Shown here piece by piece: positions 1-5,524 of a stretch of DNA of 5,524 nucleotides (position 1 is the first letter of the stretch; every line of letters begins with the position of its first letter). The stretch comes from Hungatella sp. UBA3147 (GTDB taxonomy: Bacteria > Bacillota > Clostridia > Lachnospirales > Lachnospiraceae). Below the pieces are notes generated by a model. It saw nothing but the letters and a program-made list of their open reading frames with translations. It searched no databases and had not been told where the DNA came from. A program made the translations under genes and the position numbers. The stretch lies in assembly GCA_002365025.1 (NCBI GenBank), contig DEYX01000072.1, positions 1 to 5,524 of the forward strand. Direction: 5' to 3'.

Positions 1-207
1 TTCATCAGCAAACCAGAAGTTCGTACCGCAGATGACCATCTCTGCGTGCATAACCCAAGTGCGCAGCAGCTCAGGCCGTGTCTTTGACCCCTCCGGCATA
101 TAGTCACCATAAGGCAGGATTTTCGGCTCGTCACACTGAAAGACGGTGCGGTAAAAATTCAACGCGTCTTTGCAGTTACCGTTGAATGTGAGGTAAGGTG
201 TAATCAT
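1..207 (-). CDS. PhnB-like VOC (glyoxalase-fold) family protein, 3' part cut by window edge
   Basis: The visible part is 69 codons, beginning MITPYLTFNGNCKDALNFYR and containing a LPYGDYMPEG stretch and an ICGTNFWFADE stretch at the edge. This is the first beta-alpha-beta half of the PhnB-like branch of the vicinal oxygen chelate superfamily (DUF/3-dmu-9_3-mt type). Proteins of this branch are usually about 140 residues, so roughly half is missing beyond the left edge. The ATG at 205-207 is chosen because AAGGAG lies about 8 bases upstream (216-221). Members are small cytoplasmic proteins, often of unknown substrate, and the PhnB name does not prove a role in phosphonate use. The gene is in the same direction as the broken radical SAM gene, 122 bases downstream of it, and has a plausible promoter of its own. 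Family assignment is firm; function is not. Confidence 0.85.
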   Translation of the reverse strand, partial: MITPYLTFNGNCKDALNFYRTVFQCDEPKILPYGDYMPEGSKTRPELLRTWVMHAEMVICGTNFWFADE

Positions 208-241
208 GGTTTCTTCTCCTTTTTTTGCTTTTAGGATTAAT

Positions 242-259
242 CAGGCAGTAATTGCCCTG
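242..259. repeat. Small inverted repeat in the VOC gene leader
   Basis: CAGGCA and TGCCCTG face each other around a five-base centre, with one unpaired C in the right arm. It lies between the predicted -10 and the ribosome binding site. It could be an operator or a weak leader hairpin. There is no following T-run on either strand, so it is not an intrinsic terminator. Its length is close to what can occur by chance. Confidence 0.3.
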
Positions 260-277
260 CACCTGCTTGTTAAGTTT

Positions 278-306
278 AGTATAACATAATATCTATTTAA
301 TACGCA
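278..306 (-). promoter_or_regulatory. Probable promoter of the VOC-family gene
   Basis: Read on the minus strand, TATACT (278-283) is preceded by TG one base upstream (285-286), giving an extended -10 element. Seventeen bases further up is TGCGTA (301-306), a poor match to TTGACA, as is common when the -10 is extended. It lies just past the stop codon of the radical SAM gene and 70 bases before the VOC start codon, so the VOC gene could be transcribed independently. Confidence 0.5.
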
Positions 307-329
307 CCCATGGATGAACATCTATCACC

Positions 330-1447
330 TTATTTGTCTTGCATAAATGCCAATCCCGGTCCCCCCTCCAACTTACCAGATTTTTTCACAAACTGAGACA
401 CTGTTTCTTTTTGATCAAATAAGACGCATCCGCCTGTGTGTGCAGCAGTAAGGAGGCCTTCCTCCCGCAGGCTGGTAAATAGCGGCGATTTCAATGCTTC
501 GCCTAACGATGTATTCCAAAGGTTAACGTCCGAATATGGCGAAAAGGGGCATGGTTCCGCATTACCAGACGCACTGATGGGAAGAAGCCGCGGCCGGCTG
601 CTAAACAGCCTCCTGATTCCGCCTCATCGCCGGGAAAGGAAATGATAATCATACCTTTTTGGCGGGATCGCGCTTCATTGATGCGCGCTGCCAGTTTACT
701 ACGGTCCTCATCATCAAGGGCAAGGTTAGGCCGCTCCACCGGGACATATTCCACATAGAAGACCACTTTACATCCCATTTCTTTAAGGTTGTCAATATAA
801 GCACCGTCGGTTACCGCCTCCAGATTATCAGATGTCACCGTGATGGAAGCTCCGTAAAGCAGTCCGAGACGTCTCAGACGGCACATGGTTTCCGCAGTCT
901 GTTTATATACGCCTTGACCGCGCCTTAAATCAGTCGCTCTTTCATCTCCCTCAATGCTGACAACAGGAACAAGGTTCCGATGGGAAGACACTAATTCTAA
1001 AGCAGTATCATCTAACAAGGTTCCGTTCGTGAATACCGGAAACAGCAAATTCTTTCGCTTAGCCGCCGCTTTTAACACATCTTGCCGAAGGAACGGTTCG
1101 CCGCCCGCCAGTATAATGATCGAAACACCCAACGTCTCCGCTTCATCAAAAATACGTTCCCACATGGTGACCGGCAGTTCCCGGGATACAATACAGGTGT
1201 GATTAGCCTGCGCATAACAACCAGAGCAATGCAGATTGCAATTATCCGTGATACTGGCTATCAGAAATGGGGGGATATGCTCTCCGGCTTGCCCAGACTC
1301 ATGTCTGTGCCGGGCGGCTTGTTGGGCGGCAGCGGCATACTGTAAGAAAAACGCGCTTTGCCTCGGGTTCTTCAGCGTGACTCTCAGTGCATCTTTGATA
1401 AGCCGTTCCATTCCATTGTTCAAATACTGTTCCAAATTAAGATTCAT
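330..1447 (-). pseudogene. Radical SAM protein with C-terminal SPASM-like Cys motifs, frameshifted near 579-580
   Basis: From the ATG at 1447 the protein has the radical SAM cluster motif CNLHCSGC (Cys70, Cys74, Cys77) and the SAM-binding GGEP motif at 115-118. It ends its clean homology at GGCLAAGRGFF (Cys281 to Phe289). There the frame runs into 25 unrelated codons and stops at 503. The -1 frame restarts at once with ISASGNAEPCPFSPYSD and continues through TGGCVLF to a TAA at 330-332. Adding one base (a His codon would fit) restores a 372-residue protein, a normal length for the family. The start is chosen over the in-frame ATG at 1540 because GGGGGG (1454-1459) lies six bases upstream and the preceding residues look like another protein. 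The enzyme would use S-adenosylmethionine and [4Fe-4S] clusters; the substrate is unknown. It is probably controlled by the TetR gene upstream. Sequencing error is the alternative to a true pseudogene. Confidence 0.85.
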
Positions 1448-1579
1448 TTTTTTCCCCCCATTCAGCATGACCTTTTCATACCAAAAGCCGGTCATGCCGC
1501 TTTTTTTATCTTTCCGCTCTCCAACCTTGACATATCCCATAGACTCATAAAACAGTTGCGCCGAATAAAACAGTATATT
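1448..1579 (-). pseudogene. C-terminal remnant of a GNAT-type acetyltransferase (tentative)
   Basis: The minus-strand frame that leads into the radical SAM start reads SAQLFYESMGYVKVGE followed by FWYEKVM. This resembles the last helix and strand of Gcn5-related N-acetyltransferases, where a pattern like A..FYE..GY...GE precedes a closing strand. Only about 40 codons are recognisable. The upstream acetyl-CoA-binding part is absent, since the TetR gene occupies that place in another frame. The remnant has no stop codon and no obvious start except an ATG at 1540, and it runs in frame into the radical SAM gene. It is best seen as a relic left when an older gene was replaced or deleted. It could instead be a 31-residue extension of the radical SAM protein, but that protein has its own ribosome binding site. 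Confidence 0.5.
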
Positions 1580-1584
1580 TCCCG

Positions 1585-2187
1585 TCAGGCTTCTTTCATT
1601 CCTTCTATACAGACATTACCGGTTGCCGTCAAGTTGTCTACCAATACGTCAATGTAATAGTTACGCTGATCAGAATTGGTAAGGTCAATACCGCTGTACA
1701 TATGAAACGAGGCCGTGTTGATGGCGGAAGCCTGTATCGGTTGTATAAGTTGCAGAGCGATAATCCGTAAATGCATATCGTCTTTCTGTCCCCCGAATAT
1801 CTCTTTGAGTAAAGGGAGAATGTATAACGGTGCTTGCATACTCCCTTCGGTCATCTCCCGAAGCATCATAAACCGAATCAATTTTTTATCGCTTCCAACT
1901 ACATCACAAAGCTTTTTCAACATAATCTTCAACCTAAGATCCGGCTCCATTGGGGAATAATCATCGCTTCCTGTAATTTCAGAAATGACCCGCACCATAA
2001 CGTCGCCTATTGCGATGCTAATCAAGTTGTCTTTGCTCTTAAAATGATAATTTACCAAACCTGTAGCAACTCCAGCTTTTTCTGCAATTTGCCGAACAGT
2101 AATCTTCCCAATATCAACGGCTTCGTCCATCAGGGACTTCGTTGTTTCGATTAATTTCTGCCGCAAATCCTGTTCGTCAGAACTCAT
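1585..2187 (-). CDS. TetR/AcrR-family transcriptional regulator
   Basis: The protein has 200 residues, typical for TetR regulators. The N-terminal DNA-binding domain is clear: a helix around 7-24, then the helix-turn-helix ITVRQIAEKAGVATGLVNYH at about 29-48, followed by FKSKDNL, the family's usual FxSKexL element. The C-terminal ligand-binding and dimer domain (about 60-200) is divergent, so the inducer cannot be named. Two ATG codons lie in tandem at 2190 and 2187. AGGGAGG (2194-2200) is three bases from the first and six from the second, so the second is preferred. A longer open frame reaches 2274 but would cover the promoter. It is the first gene of the unit with the radical SAM gene, 137 bases away. 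It probably represses its own promoter through the palindrome at 2234-2247. Confidence 0.92.
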   Translation of the reverse strand: MSSDEQDLRQKLIETTKSLMDEAVDIGKITVRQIAEKAGVATGLVNYHFKSKDNLISIAIGDVMVRVISEITGSDDYSPMEPDLRLKIMLKKLCDVVGSDKKLIRFMMLREMTEGSMQAPLYILPLLKEIFGGQKDDMHLRIIALQLIQPIQASAINTASFHMYSGIDLTNSDQRNYYIDVLVDNLTATGNVCIEGMKEA

Positions 2188-2233
2188 CATAATCCTCCCT
2201 TCTATATCATGTTGAACAATTTCTACACGATTA

Positions 2234-2247
2234 CTGAACATGTTCAG
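2234..2247. promoter_or_regulatory. Perfect palindromic operator, probably for the adjacent TetR regulator
   Basis: CTGAACATGTTCAG is a perfect 14-bp palindrome. It overlaps the last two bases of the -10 box and the predicted start point, so a dimer bound there would block RNA polymerase. TetR proteins usually bind such dyads at their own promoters. A related but rearranged string, TGTTGAACA (2210-2218), lies 15 bases further into the leader and may be a second weaker site. Binding by this TetR is inferred from position only. Confidence 0.7.
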
Positions 2248-2274
2248 GATAGCGTGAATTCCTCTCAAAGTCAA
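2246..2274 (-). promoter_or_regulatory. Sigma-70-type promoter of the TetR / radical SAM unit
   Basis: On the minus strand TTGACT (2269-2274) and TATCCT (2246-2251) are separated by exactly 17 bases. Transcription would start near 2239, leaving a leader of about 50 bases before the TetR start codon. The palindromic operator overlaps the -10 box and the start site. Confidence 0.75.
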
Positions 2275-2427
2275 GAGTGTTAGAAATTTTTTTCGTTATA
2301 AACTGAGTTTGGAGAATTTCCTTTACCACTCCATCTGACTATTTCATATAGAAGTACCTTGTAATGCTGCTTTAACTCAGCCCACAACCATAGGCTGCAC
2401 GCATAATAATACTCCGGACTCTTATTT
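2275..2427. other. Intergenic region without a supported gene
   Basis: This stretch lies between the terminator after phoU and the -35 box of the TetR promoter. On the minus strand one frame stays open for about 50 codons and ends with TAA at 2280-2282 (it includes WAELKQHYKVLLYEIVRWSG). It has no start codon with a ribosome binding site, and I recognise no family. It may be a gene remnant or chance. No other structure is evident. Confidence 0.5.
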
Positions 2428-2468
2428 AAAAAAAGAGATAAATTAGAGGCATGCCTCTAATTTATCTC
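2428..2468 (-). terminator. Intrinsic terminator of the pst-phoU operon
   Basis: Positions 2435-2468 form a perfect 34-bp palindrome with CATG at its centre, so the RNA can fold into a stem of up to 15 pairs with a four-base loop. On the minus strand it is followed by seven T residues (2434 down to 2428), the standard Rho-independent form. The upstream arm contains the last phoU codons (GAG ATA AAT) and the TAG stop at 2457-2459. On the plus strand the hairpin lacks a T-run, so it acts in the phoU direction. Confidence 0.93.
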
Positions 2469-3119
2469 CTTTAACTCACCGGTAATCATGTATATCGTTC
2501 TTTCACATATATTAGTAGAATGGTCGGCGATCCTCTCAAGATACCGTCCTAAGAATAGAAGTTTAGTACCTTGTTTTGCAAGTTCCCTTTTTTCGGTGAT
2601 GATGTTAAGGAAATCATTTATAACGGTTTCATAGAGCCTGTCAACCTCTTCGTCCCTCTCCGCTGCCTTTTGCGCAAGGGCAATATCCTCATTTACAAAG
2701 GCATCAAGACTCATTTTTAACATTTTCTGAGCAATATCTGCCATCCTTGGAATATCTTTTAGGGAATTCAATATGGGGTCTTCGCCAATCTCAAGTATTA
2801 CCTCTGCAATGTTTACTGCATTATCTCCCATTCTCTCTAGATCTGTTATAATTTTCAGAACCGATGCAATTGTCCTTAAATCCTTGGCGAGAGGCTGCTG
2901 AAGGGCAAGAAGCATCATGCAATCCTTTTCAATTTCAAGTTCTAACTGATCTATTGCGTCATCTTTCTTCAAAACATTCCTTGCAAGATCAAGATCTTGT
3001 GTCTTCATAGCAGTCACTGACGTGTCAATAATATTCTCAACCAGAGCTCCCATTTTTAATACCTTTTGTTTAACTTCAAGTATCTTCTGTGTAAAACGTT
3101 CTCTAACCAATATGCTCAT
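2457..3119 (-). CDS. phoU: Phosphate transport and signalling regulator PhoU
   Basis: This is a full-length PhoU of 220 residues, all helical, built of two repeated three-helix bundles. The metal-cluster motifs are clear in both halves: DLERMGDNAVNIAE at 93-106 and RYLERIADHSTNICE at 192-206. PhoU is a cytoplasmic, membrane-associated protein that couples the Pst transporter to the PhoR-type sensor kinase and limits phosphate uptake; this role is family knowledge. It is the last gene of the operon, 35 bases after pstB, and its end is built into the terminator. The start is uncertain. The ATG at 3119 directly abuts GGAG, with no spacing. A TTG at 3110 is nine bases from that site and would give a protein starting at Val-Arg-Glu-Arg-Phe, which suits PhoU N-termini well. 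Confidence 0.96.
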   Translation of the reverse strand: MSILVRERFTQKILEVKQKVLKMGALVENIIDTSVTAMKTQDLDLARNVLKKDDAIDQLELEIEKDCMMLLALQQPLAKDLRTIASVLKIITDLERMGDNAVNIAEVILEIGEDPILNSLKDIPRMADIAQKMLKMSLDAFVNEDIALAQKAAERDEEVDRLYETVINDFLNIITEKRELAKQGTKLLFLGRYLERIADHSTNICERTIYMITGELKEIN

Positions 3120-3127
3120 CTCCTTTT
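3120..3127 (-). promoter_or_regulatory. phoU ribosome binding site that questions the ATG start
   Basis: The minus strand reads AAAAGGAG immediately followed by ATG (3117-3119). Zero spacing between GGAG and the start codon is unfavourable for initiation, while the in-frame TTG at 3108-3110 has a nine-base spacing. No other Shine-Dalgarno sequence lies nearby. Confidence 0.6.
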
Positions 3128-3154
3128 ACAAAAAATTATAGAATATACGGAATT

Positions 3155-3916
3155 TTAACCAAATCTACCGGTAAGGTAATCATTCGTTCGATTATCCTTG
3201 GGGAATGAAAAGACCTCTTGGGTATAACCTTGTTCGATTAGATCTCCCATCAACATGAATGCAACCCGGTCAGCGATACGCCCAGCCTGCTGAACGGTAT
3301 GTGGTGCTATGATAATGGTGTATTGCTCTTTAAGCTGTATTAAGGATTCCTCAATTTTGGCCGTTGATATTGGGTCAAGTGCTGAACAGGGTCTGTCCAG
3401 CAAAATAACTTCCGGCTCAAGAGCCAAAACCCTGGCAATACACAAGCGCTGCTGCTGACCACCGGATAACCTGGCTGCAGGAGTATCCAGCCTATCTTTG
3501 ACATCATCCCAGAGGGCAGACATACGCAGAGCTTTTTCCACTTCCTCTGCCATATCCGCCTTGGTTTTCATTCCACCCATACGGGGGCCCAATGCGACAT
3601 TGTCAAAGATGGACATAGGCAGAGGTGTTGGTACATCAAAGACCATCCCTACCCTGCGGCGCAGTTCTGTCACATTAACATCCGGGTCAAAGATGTTTTT
3701 GCCATCTAAAAGTATCTCACCCTCCTGACGGGCTCCCACAGTCAAGTCACTCAGACGGTTTAATGTGCGAAGCAATGTTGTTATACCACTATTGGCTGGA
3801 CCAAAAACAGCCATAATCCGATTTTTAGGTATCTCCAGGTTAAGTTCTTTAATAACCTGCTTTTGTTGATAATAGAAGTTTAATCCTTTTATTTCTATTT
3901 TTGATTTCTGTGTCAT
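3155..3916 (-). CDS. pstB: Phosphate ABC transporter ATP-binding protein PstB, with degenerate catalytic motifs
   Basis: The 253-residue length, the LSGGQQQRLCIAR signature (150-162), PCSALDPIS after Walker B (176-184) and the DYLTGRFG end identify PstB, the cytoplasmic ATPase of the Pst importer. Three ATPase positions are abnormal. Walker A reads GPANSGITT (39-47), with Ile45 where the phosphate-binding lysine should be. Walker B reads ILLDRP (171-176), with Arg175 replacing the catalytic glutamate. The Q-loop position after VGMVF is Asp94 instead of Gln. The D-loop and the switch histidine (His206 in APHTVQQA) are kept. The frame is unbroken and the rest is well conserved, so it is not a decayed gene in the usual sense. 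It starts 10 bases after pstA, with GAGGTG five bases upstream of its ATG. It may need a second, normal ATPase subunit, or serve in signalling. Confidence 0.93.
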   Translation of the reverse strand: MTQKSKIEIKGLNFYYQQKQVIKELNLEIPKNRIMAVFGPANSGITTLLRTLNRLSDLTVGARQEGEILLDGKNIFDPDVNVTELRRRVGMVFDVPTPLPMSIFDNVALGPRMGGMKTKADMAEEVEKALRMSALWDDVKDRLDTPAARLSGGQQQRLCIARVLALEPEVILLDRPCSALDPISTAKIEESLIQLKEQYTIIIAPHTVQQAGRIADRVAFMLMGDLIEQGYTQEVFSFPKDNRTNDYLTGRFG

Positions 3917-3926
3917 TTTTCACCTC

Positions 3927-4763
3927 TTAACGGCCTTTAGCTATGAATCTATTGACCAGCATATTGAAACCAACATTAAGCAGAAGTATAAGAATAATCA
4001 AGAGCGCTGCTGTTCCATAAGCGTTATCCATGGATATTCCCTCCCTCGCCAGTATATAAAAATGTACTGCCATCGTTCGAGTTGGGGAGAAGATTGATGT
4101 AGGCATGCGCAATGCAGAGCCGGCCGTTAAAATAACAGCTGCTGTCTCAGCTACACATCTCCCTATGCTCAAAATTACTCCATTAACTATTCCAGGAAGT
4201 GCTGATGGGAGCACCGTCCTGGTTATTGCCTGCCACTTTGTGAGTCCCAAAGAGAAGCCCACCTCCCGGTATAGCTGCGGCACAGTACGAATCGCCTCTT
4301 CTGATGTACGTATGATAGTAGGCAGAATCATGATAGCCATGGTTAATCCGCCTGACAAAATTGACCATCCCATTTTTAAGTAAATAACAAAGAAGATAAA
4401 ACCAAAAAGTCCATAAACAATGGATGGTATCCCTGCCAGAGACTCTGCACTGAAACGGATAATGCGGGTGACTCTGCTCTCACGTGTGTACTCCGTAAGG
4501 TATATAGCTGTTCCAATTCCAAATGGTGTCGCGACAATTACGGCTACTGCAGTCACAATCAGAGTACCGACAATGGAAGAAGAAATACCTCCTGAACGGC
4601 CCATATCCCGCGGAATATCTGTTAAAAACTGCCAGCTGATCATAGGTATGCCTTTGACTAGTATATGGATAATTATAGAAAAAAGAATTGCAATAACAAG
4701 TAGAGCAGCTGTCCAAATCAAAAATTTTGCTATCTTTTCGGAAGCTTTCGCGTTAATTCTCAT
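3927..4763 (-). CDS. pstA: Phosphate ABC transporter permease PstA
   Basis: The 278-residue integral membrane protein has about six hydrophobic segments, the first at about 14-36 (IWTAALLVIAILFSIIIHIL). The family core IPSIVYGLFGF lies at 112-122. The cytoplasmic EAA loop that docks on the ATPase is at 166-190 (REVGFSLGLTKWQAI then LPSALPG). GRCVAETAAV at 201-210 is the PstA form of the segment that reads GRAIGETMAV in PstC. With PstC it forms the phosphate channel. The ATG at 4763 is preferred over the in-frame one at 4805: the latter lies inside pstC, and the site AGAGGTGAGGT just upstream of 4763 overlaps the pstC stop codon. Seven bases separate the pstC stop from this start, which suggests translational coupling. 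Nothing in the sequence suggests damage, in contrast to its partner PstB. Confidence 0.96.
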   Translation of the reverse strand: MRINAKASEKIAKFLIWTAALLVIAILFSIIIHILVKGIPMISWQFLTDIPRDMGRSGGISSSIVGTLIVTAVAVIVATPFGIGTAIYLTEYTRESRVTRIIRFSAESLAGIPSIVYGLFGFIFFVIYLKMGWSILSGGLTMAIMILPTIIRTSEEAIRTVPQLYREVGFSLGLTKWQAITRTVLPSALPGIVNGVILSIGRCVAETAAVILTAGSALRMPTSIFSPTRTMAVHFYILAREGISMDNAYGTAALLIILILLLNVGFNMLVNRFIAKGR

Positions 4764-4770
4764 AGTGACC

Positions 4771-5524
4771 TCACCTCTTTCGTGTGATGTATTGGGCAGA
4801 AGCATTTAAAATCATGATAATGACAAATAATACAATACCTGTGGCGAAAAGCGCCTGTTGGTGTTCGCCTGATGCATATCCCATCTCAATACCGATATTC
4901 GTGGTCAGTGTCCTGACAGGGTCAAGAACTGATTCAGGAAGTGCAACAGCATTACCCAGAACCATAATTACCGCCATAGTCTCACCAATTGCCCTGCCTA
5001 AGCCTAAAATTACAGCGGCAACAATACCCGATTTGGCTGCAGGTAACAGCAAAGAACGTATCGTTTGCCATTGTGTCAATCCTAATGCAAGTGCCCCATC
5101 CTTATAATGGCGCGGCAGCGCAAGGAGAGATACTTCGGTGATGCTGATGATCGTTGGCAGGATCATAATGCCCAAAATGATGGAACCGGCCAATATGCTT
5201 AAGCCCGGCCCTCCCAGGTAGTTACGTATCATTGGTACAACGAACAATACTCCCCAGAACCCATATACCACAGAAGGTATGGCAGCCAGCAACTGGATGG
5301 CAGGTCTGAATATGTTTCTAAGTTTTGCAGGAGCAAACTCAGCCAGAAAAATGCTGCAGCAAATGGCAATGGGAACTCCCAGGATTGCTGCTCCTAAAGT
5401 GACTGATACAGATCCCACTATCATCGGGAAAATGCCATAGGCACCTTGGCTGGGAGCCCATTTCATCCCAAAAACAAAGTTTATTATACCAACCTTGGCA
5501 ATAATAGGGATACCTTTTATAAAT
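4771..5524 (-). CDS. pstC: Phosphate ABC transporter permease PstC, 5' end cut by window edge
   Basis: The frame stays open from the TGA at 4771-4773 to the right edge, giving 250 visible residues and beginning with an incomplete codon. The visible N-terminus (IKGIPIIAKVGIINFVFG) is the periplasmic loop that follows the first membrane segment, so only about 40-60 residues are missing. The ATG at 5466 is internal and not the start. The family markers are IPSVVYGFWGV, the EAA docking loop from YKDGALALGL to LLLPAAKSG (about 140-167 of the visible part) and GRAIGETMAV. About five membrane segments are visible. It pairs with PstA in the channel. A pstS gene and the operon promoter would be expected just beyond the edge, but are not seen here. 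Confidence 0.95.
   Translation of the reverse strand, partial: FIKGIPIIAKVGIINFVFGMKWAPSQGAYGIFPMIVGSVSVTLGAAILGVPIAICCSIFLAEFAPAKLRNIFRPAIQLLAAIPSVVYGFWGVLFVVPMIRNYLGGPGLSILAGSIILGIMILPTIISITEVSLLALPRHYKDGALALGLTQWQTIRSLLLPAAKSGIVAAVILGLGRAIGETMAVIMVLGNAVALPESVLDPVRTLTTNIGIEMGYASGEHQQALFATGIVLFVIIMILNASAQYITRKR

Noticed and set aside
208..330. Terminator or riboswitch between the radical SAM gene and the VOC gene
   Set aside because: Only short weak dyads (for example 314-323) are present, without a T-run or recognisable riboswitch core; a promoter explains the region better.
576..590. Programmed -1 ribosomal frameshifting joining the two radical SAM frames
   Set aside because: The coding strand TTC TTC CCA is not an X XXY YYZ slippery heptamer, and I see no clear stem-loop just downstream. 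A lost base is simpler.
436..1657. Several plus-strand open frames of 69-104 codons across the radical SAM gene
   Set aside because: They lie antisense to a gene with clear motifs, overlap one another and show no recognisable domains or ribosome binding sites.
2280..2434. Roughly 50-codon minus-strand open stretch between phoU and the TetR promoter
   Set aside because: It has no start codon with a ribosome binding site and no recognised family, and open runs of this length often occur by chance. It is mentioned only as intergenic content.
2435..2468. Perfect palindrome as a mobile-element end, attachment site or CRISPR-like repeat
   Set aside because: It occurs once, has no partner copy or target duplication, and with the T-run after phoU it is fully explained as a terminator.
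4183..4809. Open frames on both strands inside pstA and pstC
   Set aside because: They overlap the conserved permease genes in other frames and have no features of their own.

Overview
The window looks like a chromosomal segment of an anaerobic Firmicute of the Clostridia or a relative. This is inferred from purine-rich Shine-Dalgarno sites (AGGGAGG, AAGGAG, G-runs), mixed AT- and GC-rich coding sequence, the Pst-PhoU arrangement and the radical SAM content. No 16S or other taxonomic marker is present, so the placement is tentative. Every gene I can support lies on the minus strand, so transcription runs from right to left.

Right half (about 2428-5524): the 3' part of a phosphate-specific transport operon, in the order pstC (start lies beyond the right edge), pstA, pstB, phoU. 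Gaps are 7, 10 and 35 bases. It ends in a strong intrinsic terminator whose stem overlaps the last codons of phoU. PstC and PstA would form the membrane channel, PstB the ATPase and PhoU the regulator linking transport to phosphate sensing. The promoter and the phosphate-binding protein PstS are not in the window. The main surprise is PstB. It is full length and has an intact ABC signature, but the Walker A lysine is isoleucine, the Walker B catalytic glutamate is arginine and the Q-loop glutamine is aspartate. It looks like an ATPase that cannot work alone.

Left half (1-2274): an accessory unit of a TetR-family regulator, driven by a good sigma-70-type promoter with a perfect 14-bp palindromic operator on its -10 and start site, followed by a radical SAM protein of the GGEP type with C-terminal Cys motifs. 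The radical SAM gene carries a one-base frameshift near 579-580 that cuts off 82 recognisable C-terminal residues, including two conserved-looking Cys sites. Between the two genes lies what appears to be the C-terminal end of a GNAT acetyltransferase, which reads in frame into the radical SAM gene. At the left edge is the N-terminal part of a PhnB-like VOC-family protein with its own promoter.

In short, an apparently intact Pst operon carries a catalytically impaired PstB, next to a partly decaying regulator-enzyme cassette. I saw no RNA genes, CRISPR arrays or insertion sequences.
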